Assembly: GCF_015751765.1 (NCBI RefSeq)
Contig: NZ_JADOTX010000001.1
Span: forward strand, 3,286,001 to 3,350,000
Length of the DNA: 64,000 nt
Reading direction: 5' to 3'
Source: Micromonospora ureilytica
GTDB taxonomy: Bacteria > Actinomycetota > Actinomycetes > Mycobacteriales > Micromonosporaceae
Shown here: piece after piece, positions 44,736 through 54,293 of the stretch
Layout: each line of letters starts with the position of its first letter
Position numbering within the stretch: the stretch's first letter is position 1
Made by a program: the position numbers and the translations under genes
Notes under the pieces: model-generated
Database searches by the model: none
Seen by the model: the letters and a program-made list of their open reading frames with translations, nothing else
Told to the model about the DNA's origin: nothing

Positions 44736-45818
44736 ATGCCAGCCGGGATCGTTCTGCACGTCACTGGCGCACGCCCCAACTTCCCCAAGGCCGCGCCCGT
44801 GATCCGCGCGCTCGACCGGCACGGCGTCCGGCAGCGCCTGGTCCACACCGGACAGCACTACGACGAGCGGATGTCCGAGGTCTTCTTCCGCCAACTGCGT
44901 CTGCCCGAGCCGGACATCAACCTCGGCGTGGGGTCGGGCAGCCACGCCAGCCAGACCGCTCGCGTGATGACCGGCCTGGAAGAGTTGATGGTCGCCGAAC
45001 GCCCGGCGCTCACAGTCGTGTACGGCGACGTCAACTCCGCGCTCGCCGCCGCCCTCGTCGCGTCCAAGCTGGACATTCCGGTCGCCCACGTGGAGGCGGG
45101 CCTGCGCAGCTTCGACCGGTCCATGCCCGAGGAGATCAACCGGGTAGTCGTCGACCACGTGTCCGACCTGCTGTTCGCCACCAGCCCCGACGCCGTGTCG
45201 CACCTGCACCACGAGGGCATCGCGGCCGAGAGGATCCACCTGGTCGGCAATCCGATGATCGACACGCTGCTGGCCAACCTCGACCGCTTCGACGTCGCGG
45301 GTGTCCGCACCGCCCTGTCGCTCCCCGAGCGTTACGTGGTCGCGACGCTGCACCGGCCCGGCAACGTCGACGACGCGGCAGACGTCGTCGATCTGGTGAA
45401 GGCCATGCACGCCGTGGCCGACCAACTGCCAGTCATCCTGCCGTTGCACCCACGCGGCCGGCAGCAGCTCGAGAACGCGGGCCTGCTCTCCCACCGCGCG
45501 CTCCGGGTCGTCGAGCCGCTGGGCTACCTCGAGTTCGTCAGCCTGGTCCGCGGCGCGGTGGTCGTCGTCACCGACTCCGGCGGCGTGCAGGAGGAGACGA
45601 CGATGCTCGGCGTGCCCTGCCTGACCCTGCGGCCCAACACCGAGCGCCCGATCACCATCACGCACGGCACCAACCGCCTCGTCACCCGGTCGACGCTCGC
45701 CGACGCCGTGGCGAGCATCGTGGCCGCGGGAAGACCCGCCAGGCGTCAGACACCGCCGTTGTGGGACGGCGCGGCCGGCGAACGGATCGCGGAGATCATC
45801 GCGAAGCTGCTCGGCTAG
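44736..45818 (+). CDS. wecB: UDP-N-acetylglucosamine 2-epimerase (non-hydrolysing)
   Basis: A 360-residue GT-B-like epimerase that interconverts UDP-GlcNAc and UDP-ManNAc. Seen: VTGARPNFPKAAPVIRAL, VYGDVNSALAAALVASKL, HVEAGLRSFDRSMPEEINR (two catalytic Glu), TLHRPGNVDD (His-Arg) and TDSGGVQEETTMLGVPCLTLR. It is a standard WecB by motif, unlike the CapG-like protein at 11482. UDP-ManNAc could be used directly or oxidised to ManNAcA, which would give the heparinase-family enzyme a uronate to act on. No WecC-type UDP-ManNAc dehydrogenase is in the window. It is the last polysaccharide gene. Confidence 0.9.
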   Translation: MPAGIVLHVTGARPNFPKAAPVIRALDRHGVRQRLVHTGQHYDERMSEVFFRQLRLPEPDINLGVGSGSHASQTARVMTGLEELMVAERPALTVVYGDVNSALAAALVASKLDIPVAHVEAGLRSFDRSMPEEINRVVVDHVSDLLFATSPDAVSHLHHEGIAAERIHLVGNPMIDTLLANLDRFDVAGVRTALSLPERYVVATLHRPGNVDDAADVVDLVKAMHAVADQLPVILPLHPRGRQQLENAGLLSHRALRVVEPLGYLEFVSLVRGAVVVVTDSGGVQEETTMLGVPCLTLRPNTERPITITHGTNRLVTRSTLADAVASIVAAGRPARRQTPPLWDGAAGERIAEIIAKLLG

Positions 45819-45867
45819 CCGCCCCGAACGCCGGGTGCGGTCGCCCCCGATGTGATGAGCTGTACGG

Positions 45868-46788
45868 GTGTCGGGGCTGGGACTTGTGCTGCACCCCACC
45901 CGGGATGTCACCGAGGTGGTCAGCATCATCGAACGGTGGGCGAAGCGTCACCACAAGACGCTGTTCGTGCGCGAGGAGGACCAGCACCGCGTCTCGTCCT
46001 GCATCGAACCGATCCCGGCGGACGAGGTGGCGGCCCGCGCCGACGCCCTGATCAGCGTCGGCGGCGACGGCACCATGTTGGGTGCGCTGCGCTCCGCCGT
46101 CCTCGACCCGAAGCCGGTGCTCGGCGTACACCTGGGTCATCTGGGGTTTCTCGTCGAGATCGAGCCGCCGGAGCTGCCCGACGCGCTGAGCCGGTTGCTG
46201 TCGAAGGAGTTCACCATCGAGTCGCACGCCTGCCTCGCCTGCGACGTGTGTGGCGACGACGTGGTGGCGTTCAACGACATCGCGCTGCTGCGCCAGCCCG
46301 GCTCCGGCTTCGTCAGCGTCACCCTCGCCATCGACGGCCAGCAGTACGGCTACTACCGCAGTGACGCCGTGGTGGTCAGCACCCCGATCGGATCGACTGC
46401 CTACAGCTACGCCGCCGGTGGTCCACTGATCTCCCCCGCCGCCGACTCGGTGGTGATCACGCCGTCGGCGCCGATGGCCGGCATCTCCCGGTCCGTGGTG
46501 CTCTCACCGGACGAGAAGATCCGGTTGGAGCTCCGACCCGACTCGTCGCCGGTCGTGGTGGAGATGGACGGGCTGGTGTTCCGCGACGCGGCGACGGAGG
46601 GGGCGGTGGACATCACGTACCGCCGCAACGCCGGCCTGGTGGTCCGTTTCGACCCGCTGCGCTACCAGGAGCGCAACCAGTTGAAGATGACCCTGCTCGA
46701 CCTGCCGTTCCTTCCCGAACAGCTCCGCGAGTTGCTCCCCGAGGAACTACGCCGACGCACCCAACAGGAAATCCCCCCACCCTGCTGA
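45868..46788 (+). CDS. NAD kinase (NAD+ 5'-phosphotransferase family)
   Basis: A 306-residue protein with the NAD kinase signatures: GGDG at 65-68 (ALISVGGDGTMLGALR), AFNDIALLR near 135-142 and STPIGSTAYSYAAGGPLISP at 171-190. It would make NADP from NAD in the cytoplasm. Actinomycetes commonly have two such proteins, and this one is not beside recN as the main copy often is, so it may be the second enzyme. The GTG start lies 49 bp after wecB. It ends convergently 35 bp from pgm. Confidence 0.88.
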   Translation: MSGLGLVLHPTRDVTEVVSIIERWAKRHHKTLFVREEDQHRVSSCIEPIPADEVAARADALISVGGDGTMLGALRSAVLDPKPVLGVHLGHLGFLVEIEPPELPDALSRLLSKEFTIESHACLACDVCGDDVVAFNDIALLRQPGSGFVSVTLAIDGQQYGYYRSDAVVVSTPIGSTAYSYAAGGPLISPAADSVVITPSAPMAGISRSVVLSPDEKIRLELRPDSSPVVVEMDGLVFRDAATEGAVDITYRRNAGLVVRFDPLRYQERNQLKMTLLDLPFLPEQLRELLPEELRRRTQQEIPPPC

Positions 46789-46823
46789 CCCATCCCACCC
46801 TTCACCCAGTTAATCAAGAGGGC

Positions 46824-48467
<1,644 letters not shown>

Positions 48468-48498
48468 TGCGGGAACCTCCTCGGGGAGTACGTGTCGG

Positions 48499-49731
48499 TC
48501 ACGGCTCGACCTTCTGGCCCTTGCCGATCACCACGATGCCGTTGTCGGAGACGGTGTAGCGCTGCCGGTCCTTCTCCAGGTCGACGCCGATCTCGGCGCC
48601 CTCCGGGACGAAGACGTTCTTGTCCAGGATGGCCCGCCGGACCACCGCGTGTCGGCCGATCTCCACACCCTCCATCAACACCGAGCCCTCGACGTGCGCC
48701 CAGGAGTGCACACGCACCTTCGGCGAGACGATCGAGTTCTCCACCAGCGAGCCGGAGATCACCACACCCGGGGAGACCATCGAGCCGACCGCCCGGCCGA
48801 CCCGCTCACCCCACTGGTGGACGAACTTCGCCGGCGGCCACGGCGGCTGCTCCGTGTAGATCGGCCAGTCGAAGTTGTACATGTTGAAGACGGGGTGCAC
48901 GTTGATGAGATCCATGTGCGCGTCGTAGAACGAGTCGAGCGTTCCCACGTCCCGCCAGTAGCCGCGATCGCGGTCGGTGCTGCCGGGCACCTCGTTGTCG
49001 CGGAAGTCGTAGACGTTGGCCTCGCCACGCTCGACGAGCATCGGGATGATGCTGCCGCCCATGTCGTGCTTGCTGGTCTTGTCTTCCGCGTCGCGCTCGA
49101 CCGCCTCGCAGAGCGCCCGGGTGGTGAAGACGTAGTTGCCCATCGAGGCGTAGATCTCGTCCGGTGCGTCGGGCAGGCCGACCGCGTCGGTGGGCTTCTC
49201 ACGGAACGCCCGGATCCGCTTGCCGTCCTCGCCGACCTCGATGACGCCGAACTGGTCGGCCATCGACAGCGGCTGGCGGATGCCGGCGACGGTCACCGCC
49301 GCGCCGGAGGCGATGTGGTCCTCCACCATCTGCCGCGGGTCCATCCGGTAGATGTGGTCGGCGCCGAAGACGATCACGTAGTCGGGCTGCTCGTCGTTGA
49401 TGAGGTTGAAGCTCTGGTAGATGGCGTCGGCCGAGCCGGCGAACCACCACGGGCCACGACGCTGCTGCGCGGGCACCGGGGTGACGTAGTTGCCGAGCAG
49501 CGTGGACATCCGCCAGGTCTTGGTGATGTGCCGGTCGAGGGAGTGGGACTTGTACTGGGTCAGCACGACGATCTTGAGATAGCCGGCGTTGGCCAGGTTG
49601 GAGAGGACGAAGTCGACCATGCGGTACATCCCGCCGAACGGGACGGCCGGCTTGGCCCGATCCGTGGTGAGTGGCATCAGGCGCTTGCCCTCCCCACCCG
49701 CCAGGACGATCGCGAGCACCTTGGCAGCCAT
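48499..49731 (-). CDS. glgC: Glucose-1-phosphate adenylyltransferase (ADP-glucose pyrophosphorylase)
   Basis: A 410-residue enzyme making ADP-glucose from Glc-1-P and ATP. The N-terminal nucleotidyltransferase has [13 protein letters not shown] near residue 10 and [10 protein letters not shown], plus [13 protein letters not shown] and the sugar-binding [10 protein letters not shown]-terminal left-handed beta-helix follows ([20 protein letters not shown]). ATG 49731 follows TAGCGT by 6 nt, pointing to a leaderless mRNA. It is divergent from glgM over a 70-bp gap, so ADP-glucose synthesis and use share a promoter region. Confidence 0.95.
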   Translation of the reverse strand: MAAKVLAIVLAGGEGKRLMPLTTDRAKPAVPFGGMYRMVDFVLSNLANAGYLKIVVLTQYKSHSLDRHITKTWRMSTLLGNYVTPVPAQQRRGPWWFAGSADAIYQSFNLINDEQPDYVIVFGADHIYRMDPRQMVEDHIASGAAVTVAGIRQPLSMADQFGVIEVGEDGKRIRAFREKPTDAVGLPDAPDEIYASMGNYVFTTRALCEAVERDAEDKTSKHDMGGSIIPMLVERGEANVYDFRDNEVPGSTDRDRGYWRDVGTLDSFYDAHMDLINVHPVFNMYNFDWPIYTEQPPWPPAKFVHQWGERVGRAVGSMVSPGVVISGSLVENSIVSPKVRVHSWAHVEGSVLMEGVEIGRHAVVRRAILDKNVFVPEGAEIGVDLEKDRQRYTVSDNGIVVIGKGQKVEP

Positions 49732-49737
49732 GCCCCG

Positions 49738-49795
49738 ACGCTATCCACCCGCGTCGCACTTCACCACTCGTACGGGGAGTCTTCTGCACTAGGGT
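49738..49795. promoter_or_regulatory. Back-to-back leaderless promoters of glgC and glgM
   Basis: On the minus strand TAGCGT (49738-49743) ends 6 nt before the glgC ATG. On the plus strand TAGGGT (49790-49795) ends 6 nt before the glgM ATG. Neither gene has a Shine-Dalgarno sequence. The two -10 boxes are only 46 bp apart, so the promoters must overlap in their upstream parts and are likely co-regulated. No -35 boxes are convincing. Confidence 0.55.
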
Positions 49796-49801
49796 GCGCA
49801 C

Positions 49802-51019
49802 ATGACCGACTCCTCCCCGGCCACCGGATCCCTGCGCGTCGATCTGCTCACCCGCGAGTACCCACCGGAGGTCTACGGCGGCGCGGGCGTGCACGTCGAG
49901 TACCTGGCTCGGGAGTTGCGCCACCTCACCGACGTACGCGTGCACTGCTTCGGTCTGCCGCGCACCGAGCCGGGCGTCACCGCGTACGCCGAACCGCCCG
50001 GCCTGACCGGCGCGAACGCCGCGCTGCGCACGATGGGCGTGGACCTGGAGATGGCCGCCGGCGCGGCCGGCACCGACGTGGTGCACAGCCACACCTGGTA
50101 CGCGAACCTGGCCGGCCACACCGCGAAGCTGCTGCACGGGGTGCCGCACGTGGTGACCGCGCACAGCCTGGAGCCGTTGCGGCCGTGGAAGGCCGAGCAG
50201 CTCGGCGGGGGTTACGCGCTCTCCTCCTGGATCGAGCGCACCGCGATGGAGGCCGCCGACGCGGTGATCGCGGTCAGTGGCGGGATGCGCAACGACGTGC
50301 TCACCGCGTACCCGCAGATCGACCCCGCCCGGGTCCGGGTGGTCTACAACGGCATCGACACCATCCAGTACACCCCGGATCAGGGCACCGACGTGCTCGA
50401 CCGGCTCGGTGTCGACCCGTCCCGCCCCAGCGTGGTCTACGTGGGCAGGATCACCCGGCAGAAGGGGCTGCCGTACCTGCTGCGGGCCGCCCGGGAGTTG
50501 CCGGCGGACACCCAGCTCGTCCTGCTCGCCGGCGCGCCGGACACCGCCGAGATCGCCGCCGAGGTGGAGGGGCTGGTCGCCGAGCTGCGGGCCAACCGCT
50601 CCGGCGTGGTCTGGGTGGCCGAGATGCTGCCCAAGCCCGAGGTGATCCAGGTGCTCACGCACGCCACCGTCTTCGCCTGCCCGTCGATCTACGAGCCGAT
50701 GGGCATCGTCAACCTGGAGGCGATGGCCTGCGAGACGGCAGTGGTGGCGACGGCGACCGGTGGCATTCCCGAGGTCGTGGCCGACGACGAGACCGGCCTG
50801 CTGGTGCCGATCGAGCAGGTCACCGACGGGTCGGGGACACCGTTGGAGCCGGAGAAGTTCGTCGCCGACCTGGCGGCGGCGATCAACACGCTGCTCGCCG
50901 ACCCGGCGCGTACCGCGCGGTTCGGCCAGGCCGGCCGACGGCGTGCGGTCGAGCACTTCTCCTGGGACGCCATCGCCCGGCAGACACTGGAGGTCTACCG
51001 CTCCGTCGGCGCGGCCTGA
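49802..51019 (+). CDS. glgM: ADP-glucose-dependent alpha-maltose-1-phosphate synthase (actinobacterial GlgA/GlgM)
   Basis: A 405-residue GT4 enzyme, much shorter than GT5 glycogen synthases. Seen: LTREYPPEVYGGAGVHVEYL, VVHSHTWYANLAGHTAKLL and VAEMLPKPEVIQVLTHATVF, then CPSIYEPMGIVNLEAMACE with the E-x7-E signature. In mycobacteria the orthologue (Rv1212c) joins ADP-glucose and glucose-1-phosphate to maltose-1-phosphate. The presence of glgE and glgB 4 kb away supports that role here. Older annotations would call it glycogen synthase. Confidence 0.9.
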   Translation: MTDSSPATGSLRVDLLTREYPPEVYGGAGVHVEYLARELRHLTDVRVHCFGLPRTEPGVTAYAEPPGLTGANAALRTMGVDLEMAAGAAGTDVVHSHTWYANLAGHTAKLLHGVPHVVTAHSLEPLRPWKAEQLGGGYALSSWIERTAMEAADAVIAVSGGMRNDVLTAYPQIDPARVRVVYNGIDTIQYTPDQGTDVLDRLGVDPSRPSVVYVGRITRQKGLPYLLRAARELPADTQLVLLAGAPDTAEIAAEVEGLVAELRANRSGVVWVAEMLPKPEVIQVLTHATVFACPSIYEPMGIVNLEAMACETAVVATATGGIPEVVADDETGLLVPIEQVTDGSGTPLEPEKFVADLAAAINTLLADPARTARFGQAGRRRAVEHFSWDAIARQTLEVYRSVGAA

Positions 51020-51032
51020 GAGAGCGCCAGGC

Positions 51033-51977
51033 TCAGATCGCCGTTCCCGGCGGCGACTTGAGCAACGGCGTCGCCTCGGCGGCATGACCACCACGCCCGT
51101 TCCGTAGCGCGCTGGCCGCGATGCGGATCAGGTCGATGTTGACCCCGGCGGCACCACTGGGATCGTGCACCTTCAGCTTCACGTCGAGGCTCACCGCCGT
51201 CTCGCCCCAACCCTGCGCCTCCAGGTTGAGGTGAGCCACCTTCTGCGACGCGAGATGCGGCAGGTAGCCGAGCGGGGCCACCTCCACCCTGTCGGCCGCC
51301 GAGAGGGCGTTGAGCTTCGACTGCTTCTTGGTGTTGGGGTTCTCGACCAGGTTGCGGAAGTCCTCGGTGCCGCCCAGATTGACCTGGTAGGAGCTGACCA
51401 GTGTGAGACCCCGCTCCGCCAGCAGCCGCAGCAACGCGTTGTGCAGCACCGAGGTGCCGAACTGGCTGGCCAGGTCGTCGCCGAGCAGCGGCAGACCGGC
51501 CGCCTCGAAGCTGGCCAGCAGCTGCGGATCGCGGGCGACCGGGTCGGCGGTCGTGTTGATGAAGGCGACACCCGCCGCCTGCGCTGCCGCGGCGTACGCC
51601 CGGGCGGTCTCTGGCCGGCCACTCGGCGCGGAGTAGAGCAGCACCTCCGCCCCGACCAGCGCCGCTGCCACCCGCTGCACCTCGCTCGCGTCGACCAGGC
51701 CCTTGGTGACCGGCACGCCCGCTTTCGGCAGGTCGCAGTTCAGCCGAGGGAAGTTGTTGGGCGCCAGGAAGATCGCCTCGGTCAGGTCCCGACCGATCTT
51801 CTCCGCGGAGGTGGCGAAGGCCGCCACGACGTCGATGTCCCCCACCCCGAGACCGTCGATCATCGGCCGGCGGATTCCGACCAGGCTGCCGCTCTGGCGG
51901 TAGAGAGCGAGCCCCTGCACCAGTGCCGACGTGTTGTTACCGACGCCGACAACCGCGACTTTCACCCGTTCGATCAT
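51033..51977 (-). CDS. Inositol-3-phosphate synthase family protein
   Basis: A 314-residue NAD-dependent isomerase-type protein that would convert glucose-6-phosphate to inositol phosphate. Seen: VAVVGVGNNTSALVQGL, FLAPNNFPRLNCDLPKAGVPVTKG, LLGDDLASQFGTSVLHNALL, SYQVNLGGTEDFRNLVE with NTKKQSKLNAL, and PLGYLPHLASQKVAHLNLE. It is a little shorter than the usual ~360-residue actinobacterial enzyme, so it may be a second, diverged copy. ATG 51977 follows TAGCCT by 6 nt (leaderless). It ends convergently 13 bp after glgM. Confidence 0.85.
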   Translation of the reverse strand: MIERVKVAVVGVGNNTSALVQGLALYRQSGSLVGIRRPMIDGLGVGDIDVVAAFATSAEKIGRDLTEAIFLAPNNFPRLNCDLPKAGVPVTKGLVDASEVQRVAAALVGAEVLLYSAPSGRPETARAYAAAAQAAGVAFINTTADPVARDPQLLASFEAAGLPLLGDDLASQFGTSVLHNALLRLLAERGLTLVSSYQVNLGGTEDFRNLVENPNTKKQSKLNALSAADRVEVAPLGYLPHLASQKVAHLNLEAQGWGETAVSLDVKLKVHDPSGAAGVNIDLIRIAASALRNGRGGHAAEATPLLKSPPGTAI

Positions 51978-51983
51978 GGCCGG

Positions 51984-51989
51984 AGGCTA
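51984..51989 (-). promoter_or_regulatory. -10 element of a likely leaderless promoter (inositol-phosphate synthase)
   Basis: TAGCCT on the minus strand ends 6 nt before the ATG at 51977, with no ribosome binding site between. No -35 box is clear. Confidence 0.45.
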
Positions 51990-52097
51990 CGGCACCTCCG
52001 GGTCGGTGAGCTGCCCCAGCGGGACCATCCGGCGACGACGGTCAATCCCCCGCAGGTCCAGCGCGCTGACTGACTCCCGGGGACCAACTGACGGCCG

Positions 52098-53276
52098 TCA
52101 GGCGACGCCGAGGGTGGTGGCGAGCTGGACGATGCCGGCGGGGGCGTCGGCGGACCGCCACACGACGGCGACCAGCTTTCGTACCGCCGGACGGTCATGC
52201 ACCTCGCTGTGGGCGGTGCGTTCCGCGTCGAGCAGCGTCCGGCCAGCCCGAAGCATGTCGCCGGTCAGGGCGTATGCGCGGGCCACATCGAGGAGGTACG
52301 CGGCACGATGCTCGGGCGGCAGCCACCGCCATTCCTCGCCGGCCACCAGCCGCTCGTGCCGAACCGTGGCCGTGCTGACGTCGCCAAGGGCCGCCTCGGC
52401 CACCACCCGGGCAGCCTCGACCAGCGCCCGGCCGAAACCCCCGCCAGCCCTGTTGCTGTCGCCACCGAACTCCTGAGCGATCTCCGTGGCCTGATCGAGC
52501 GCTCGGCGGGCGCGGGGTTGGTCCTTGCCGCCCGCTGCGGCGAGCGCAGCCTGGATCAGTAGCGTGCCCCGAAGCGATGAACCGACCGGAGAGTCATCGC
52601 CGGCCCGCAACGCACCGATGCGGTCCGCGGCGACGAGCGCGGCCTCCAGGGCGGACCGCCGTCGACCACGGGACCGCAGGGCCTGACACAGTGCCACCGT
52701 GGCGACGCCGGCCAACTGCGGGTCGTCGGTCGCCAGGGCGACGGTCATTCCACGGTCGGCGGCCAGCCAGGCCAACTCCCCCTGGTCGACCTTGACCAGC
52801 GCCAACGCGGTGAGCGCATACACCCGCACCAGCAGCGCGTCCGTCGCGCCGGGGAGAGCTATCTGCGCTCCGCGGACCGCGTCGAGCAGGCCGGGCAACA
52901 GTGCCAGCAACGCCGGGTACCGGGCATGCCGATAACTCTGCTCGGCATGCTCCAGCCGGGCAGCCAACTCCTCCACCAGCGGCGGCCGGTCCGCGCCCGG
53001 TAGGTGGTATCGGGCCAGCGCCGTCCGGACCCCGTCGACCCCGGCAGCGACCGGAGCCGGCCGCACGGGCCGGGCCGCCAGCAGGACCTCCACGTCGATG
53101 CGCAGCGTCTCGGCGACCTCCCGGAGGTTGGACACCCGCTCCAACCGACGTACCCCCCGCTCGACCTTGTCCACCCAGCTCTTGGACTTGCCGAGCCGGT
53201 CGGCAAACTGCTGCTGCGTCATGTTCCGCCGTACCCGCCACTGCGCGACCCGGCGACCCACCGGCAGCTCGTTCAC
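52098..53276 (-). CDS. XRE-family transcriptional regulator with C-terminal helical repeat domain
   Basis: A 392-residue regulator. The N-terminal helix-turn-helix is at residues ~8-65 (RRVAQWRVRRNMTQQQFADRLGKSKSWVDKVERGVR). The rest is a TPR-like all-helical region (YALTALALVKVDQGELAWLAADR, AARVVAEAALGDVS). This plan is very common in Streptomyces and Micromonospora, often beside a small wall or membrane protein or a DUF397 gene. GTG 53276 is chosen because the family starts NELP-x-GRRVA there. It begins 16 bp after the small membrane protein gene, so the two are probably cotranscribed. Confidence 0.85.
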   Translation of the reverse strand: MNELPVGRRVAQWRVRRNMTQQQFADRLGKSKSWVDKVERGVRRLERVSNLREVAETLRIDVEVLLAARPVRPAPVAAGVDGVRTALARYHLPGADRPPLVEELAARLEHAEQSYRHARYPALLALLPGLLDAVRGAQIALPGATDALLVRVYALTALALVKVDQGELAWLAADRGMTVALATDDPQLAGVATVALCQALRSRGRRRSALEAALVAADRIGALRAGDDSPVGSSLRGTLLIQAALAAAGGKDQPRARRALDQATEIAQEFGGDSNRAGGGFGRALVEAARVVAEAALGDVSTATVRHERLVAGEEWRWLPPEHRAAYLLDVARAYALTGDMLRAGRTLLDAERTAHSEVHDRPAVRKLVAVVWRSADAPAGIVQLATTLGVA

Positions 53277-53292
53277 CGCCGGCCCGTCGCGC

Positions 53293-53490
53293 TCACCGCA
53301 GCACCCCAACCACAAACAGCACGAGTACGACCACAGCGATCGCGATGCCGTAGGAGTACTGCCCCCGGGTCAGCGGCGCCCGCGCCGACCGGGGCGGACC
53401 GGGCACCCGATCCCCGTCCGGCTGCGGAGGCCGCGCCCCCGCAATCGGGTATGCGGGCGGCAACGACCCATCCGGCAAACGCTCGTCCAA
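53293..53490 (-). CDS. Small protein with C-terminal membrane anchor
   Basis: About 65 residues from TTG 53490, which has AGGAGGAGG 5 nt upstream; an in-frame GTG at 53577 would give 94 residues but has no ribosome binding site. The protein is Pro/Arg-rich and cytoplasmic at first, then ends in one clear membrane helix (YGIAIAVVVLVLFVVGVLR), so it looks tail-anchored. No function is known to me. Its gene directly precedes the XRE regulator and faces the GntR regulator gene. Confidence 0.55.
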   Translation of the reverse strand: MDERLPDGSLPPAYPIAGARPPQPDGDRVPGPPRSARAPLTRGQYSYGIAIAVVVLVLFVVGVLR

Positions 53491-53633
53491 CTGAGCCTCC
53501 TCCTCGGTGAGAGATCGCGGGCGATGAGAGATGCAGGTCGGGGGCGGCTCACGCGGGGAGCCGTTGCGCCTCGCCACCCGGCCGATCGGGACACTCCGCT
53601 GCTGACGAGAGGATCCCTGCCACCTCCAACTTA

Positions 53634-53648
53634 GAAGGCAGTGCCTTC
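53634..53648. promoter_or_regulatory. Palindromic operator candidate between small-protein/XRE operon and gntR-type gene
   Basis: A perfect inverted repeat, GAAGGCA and TGCCTTC around one central G, lies in the divergent region. It sits just outside the minus-strand TAAGTT (possible -10 region) and 74 bp upstream of the small GntR gene. It is a good candidate site for the GntR or the XRE protein, given that both genes flank it. Confidence 0.45.
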
Positions 53649-53721
53649 ACAGTCAACAGAGCATGCACGGCATGTCACCCCTGGTGCGAAGATCGGGGCG
53701 CTGACGAGAGGTGGCGCCACC

Positions 53722-53949
53722 ATGCCGCAAGCACCGCTGTACGAGCAGATCATTGCTGACGTCGTGGCCTCGGTCCGCGCCGGCACGTTGCAGCCGAACG
53801 ACAAGTTGCCGTCGATCGCGGAGATGGGCGAGCAGTACCAATCAAGCGCCTGGCCGGTGCGGTACGCCCTGCGGATCCTGGAAGAGCGGGGCTGGATCGT
53901 CACCCGGCAGGGCAAGGGGTCGTTCGTGGCATCGAACCCGCCCGCCTGA
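53722..53949 (+). CDS. Small GntR-family winged-helix regulator
   Basis: A 75-residue protein consisting only of the GntR DNA-binding domain: PLYEQIIADVVASVRAGTLQPNDKLPSIAEMGEQYQSSAWPVRYALRILEERGW and the wing GWIVTRQGKGSFV. No effector domain follows, so it either works as a bare DNA-binding dimer or needs a partner. ATG 53722 is preceded by GAGAGG with slightly long spacing. It is divergent from the small-protein/XRE operon and is followed by the palindrome island. Confidence 0.82.
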   Translation: MPQAPLYEQIIADVVASVRAGTLQPNDKLPSIAEMGEQYQSSAWPVRYALRILEERGWIVTRQGKGSFVASNPPA

Positions 53950-53975
53950 CTCCGTTCGAGCCCCTCATCCGGCCT

Positions 53976-54052
53976 AGATCCACTCGGGTTTCAGGAAACC
54001 GTCGCATCCGGGTCGCGCCGACTCCGCGCTTTCATTGAACGCGTGTGGATCT
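53976..54052. repeat. Palindromic element, family 3
   Basis: AGATCCAC (53976-53983) and GTGGATCT (54045-54052) are perfect inverse copies. The stem continues inward with matched pairs and single mismatches (CG/CG, then GTT/AAC), giving a ~16-bp interrupted stem around a ~45-nt loop. No copy is seen in the first island near 5.8 kb. Confidence 0.6.
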
Positions 54053-54102
54053 TGCCGGCAGCACCGTTGCATGACGCTGGCTGTTCGTCAACGCCCGCAC
54101 CA

Positions 54103-54186
54103 CCTCGTCGATCATGGAGTTGTGGTGGGCGACGAAGTGCAAGTTATAGCGTCAAAACAGGCACCACAACTCCATGATCGACGAGG
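54103..54186. repeat. Palindromic element, family 1, copy B
   Basis: A perfect 25-bp inverted repeat (54103-54127 with 54162-54186) around a 34-nt loop. The inner 23 bp of each arm are identical to copy A at 5827-5905. The loop differs from copy A in its centre but keeps GACGAA near the left and CAGG at the right, and can form an extra GACG/CGTC stem. Conserved arms with a changed loop suggest a spreading or constrained element. Confidence 0.85.
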
Positions 54187-54193
54187 CTCACCT

Positions 54194-54262
54194 CGATCTT
54201 GCAGTTTCTGTCGTCCAAATGCACGGGATGCGCTTTATGTCGCGACAGTAAGTGCAAGATCG
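54194..54262. repeat. Palindromic element, family 2, copy B
   Basis: A 20-bp inverted repeat with 18 matches (54194-54213 with 54243-54262; right arm inverse CGATCTTGCACTTACTGTCG) around a 29-nt loop. The left arm of copy A at 5928-5947 matches this consensus at almost every base. It lies 7 nt after the family-1 element, in the same order and orientation as in the first island. Its right end is 31 bp from the vapC stop. Confidence 0.85.
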
Positions 54263-54293
54263 CGGAAAGGGCGCAGCGACGGCCTCGTTGCGG

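Larger units (their letters stand above)
53950..54293. other. Non-coding repeat island between convergent gntR-type and vapC genes (344 bp)
   Basis: This stretch has no convincing gene. It is almost filled by three palindromic elements, listed separately (53976-54052, 54103-54186, 54194-54262). Two of them match the elements after tex at 5.8-6.0 kb. Confidence 0.7.

Noticed and set aside
7728-45818. Secondary-metabolite (antibiotic) cluster because of DegT-type aminotransferases and many glycosyltransferases
   Set aside because: There is no polyketide synthase, peptide synthetase or other scaffold gene. Flippases, polymerases, PglC and CapEFG indicate a polysaccharide.
45868-46788. Diacylglycerol or sphingosine kinase-like protein instead of NAD kinase
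   Set aside because: GGDG occurs in both families, but the ND motif and STPIGSTAYS block are specific to NAD kinases.
49802-51019. Classical glycogen synthase (GlgA, GT5)
   Set aside because: At 405 residues with a GT4 E-x7-E motif, and with glgE present, the maltose-1-phosphate synthase role fits better.
53950-54293. CRISPR array or integron attC sites in the repeat island
   Set aside because: The palindromes are of different families, not regularly spaced direct repeats, and no cas or integrase gene is near.
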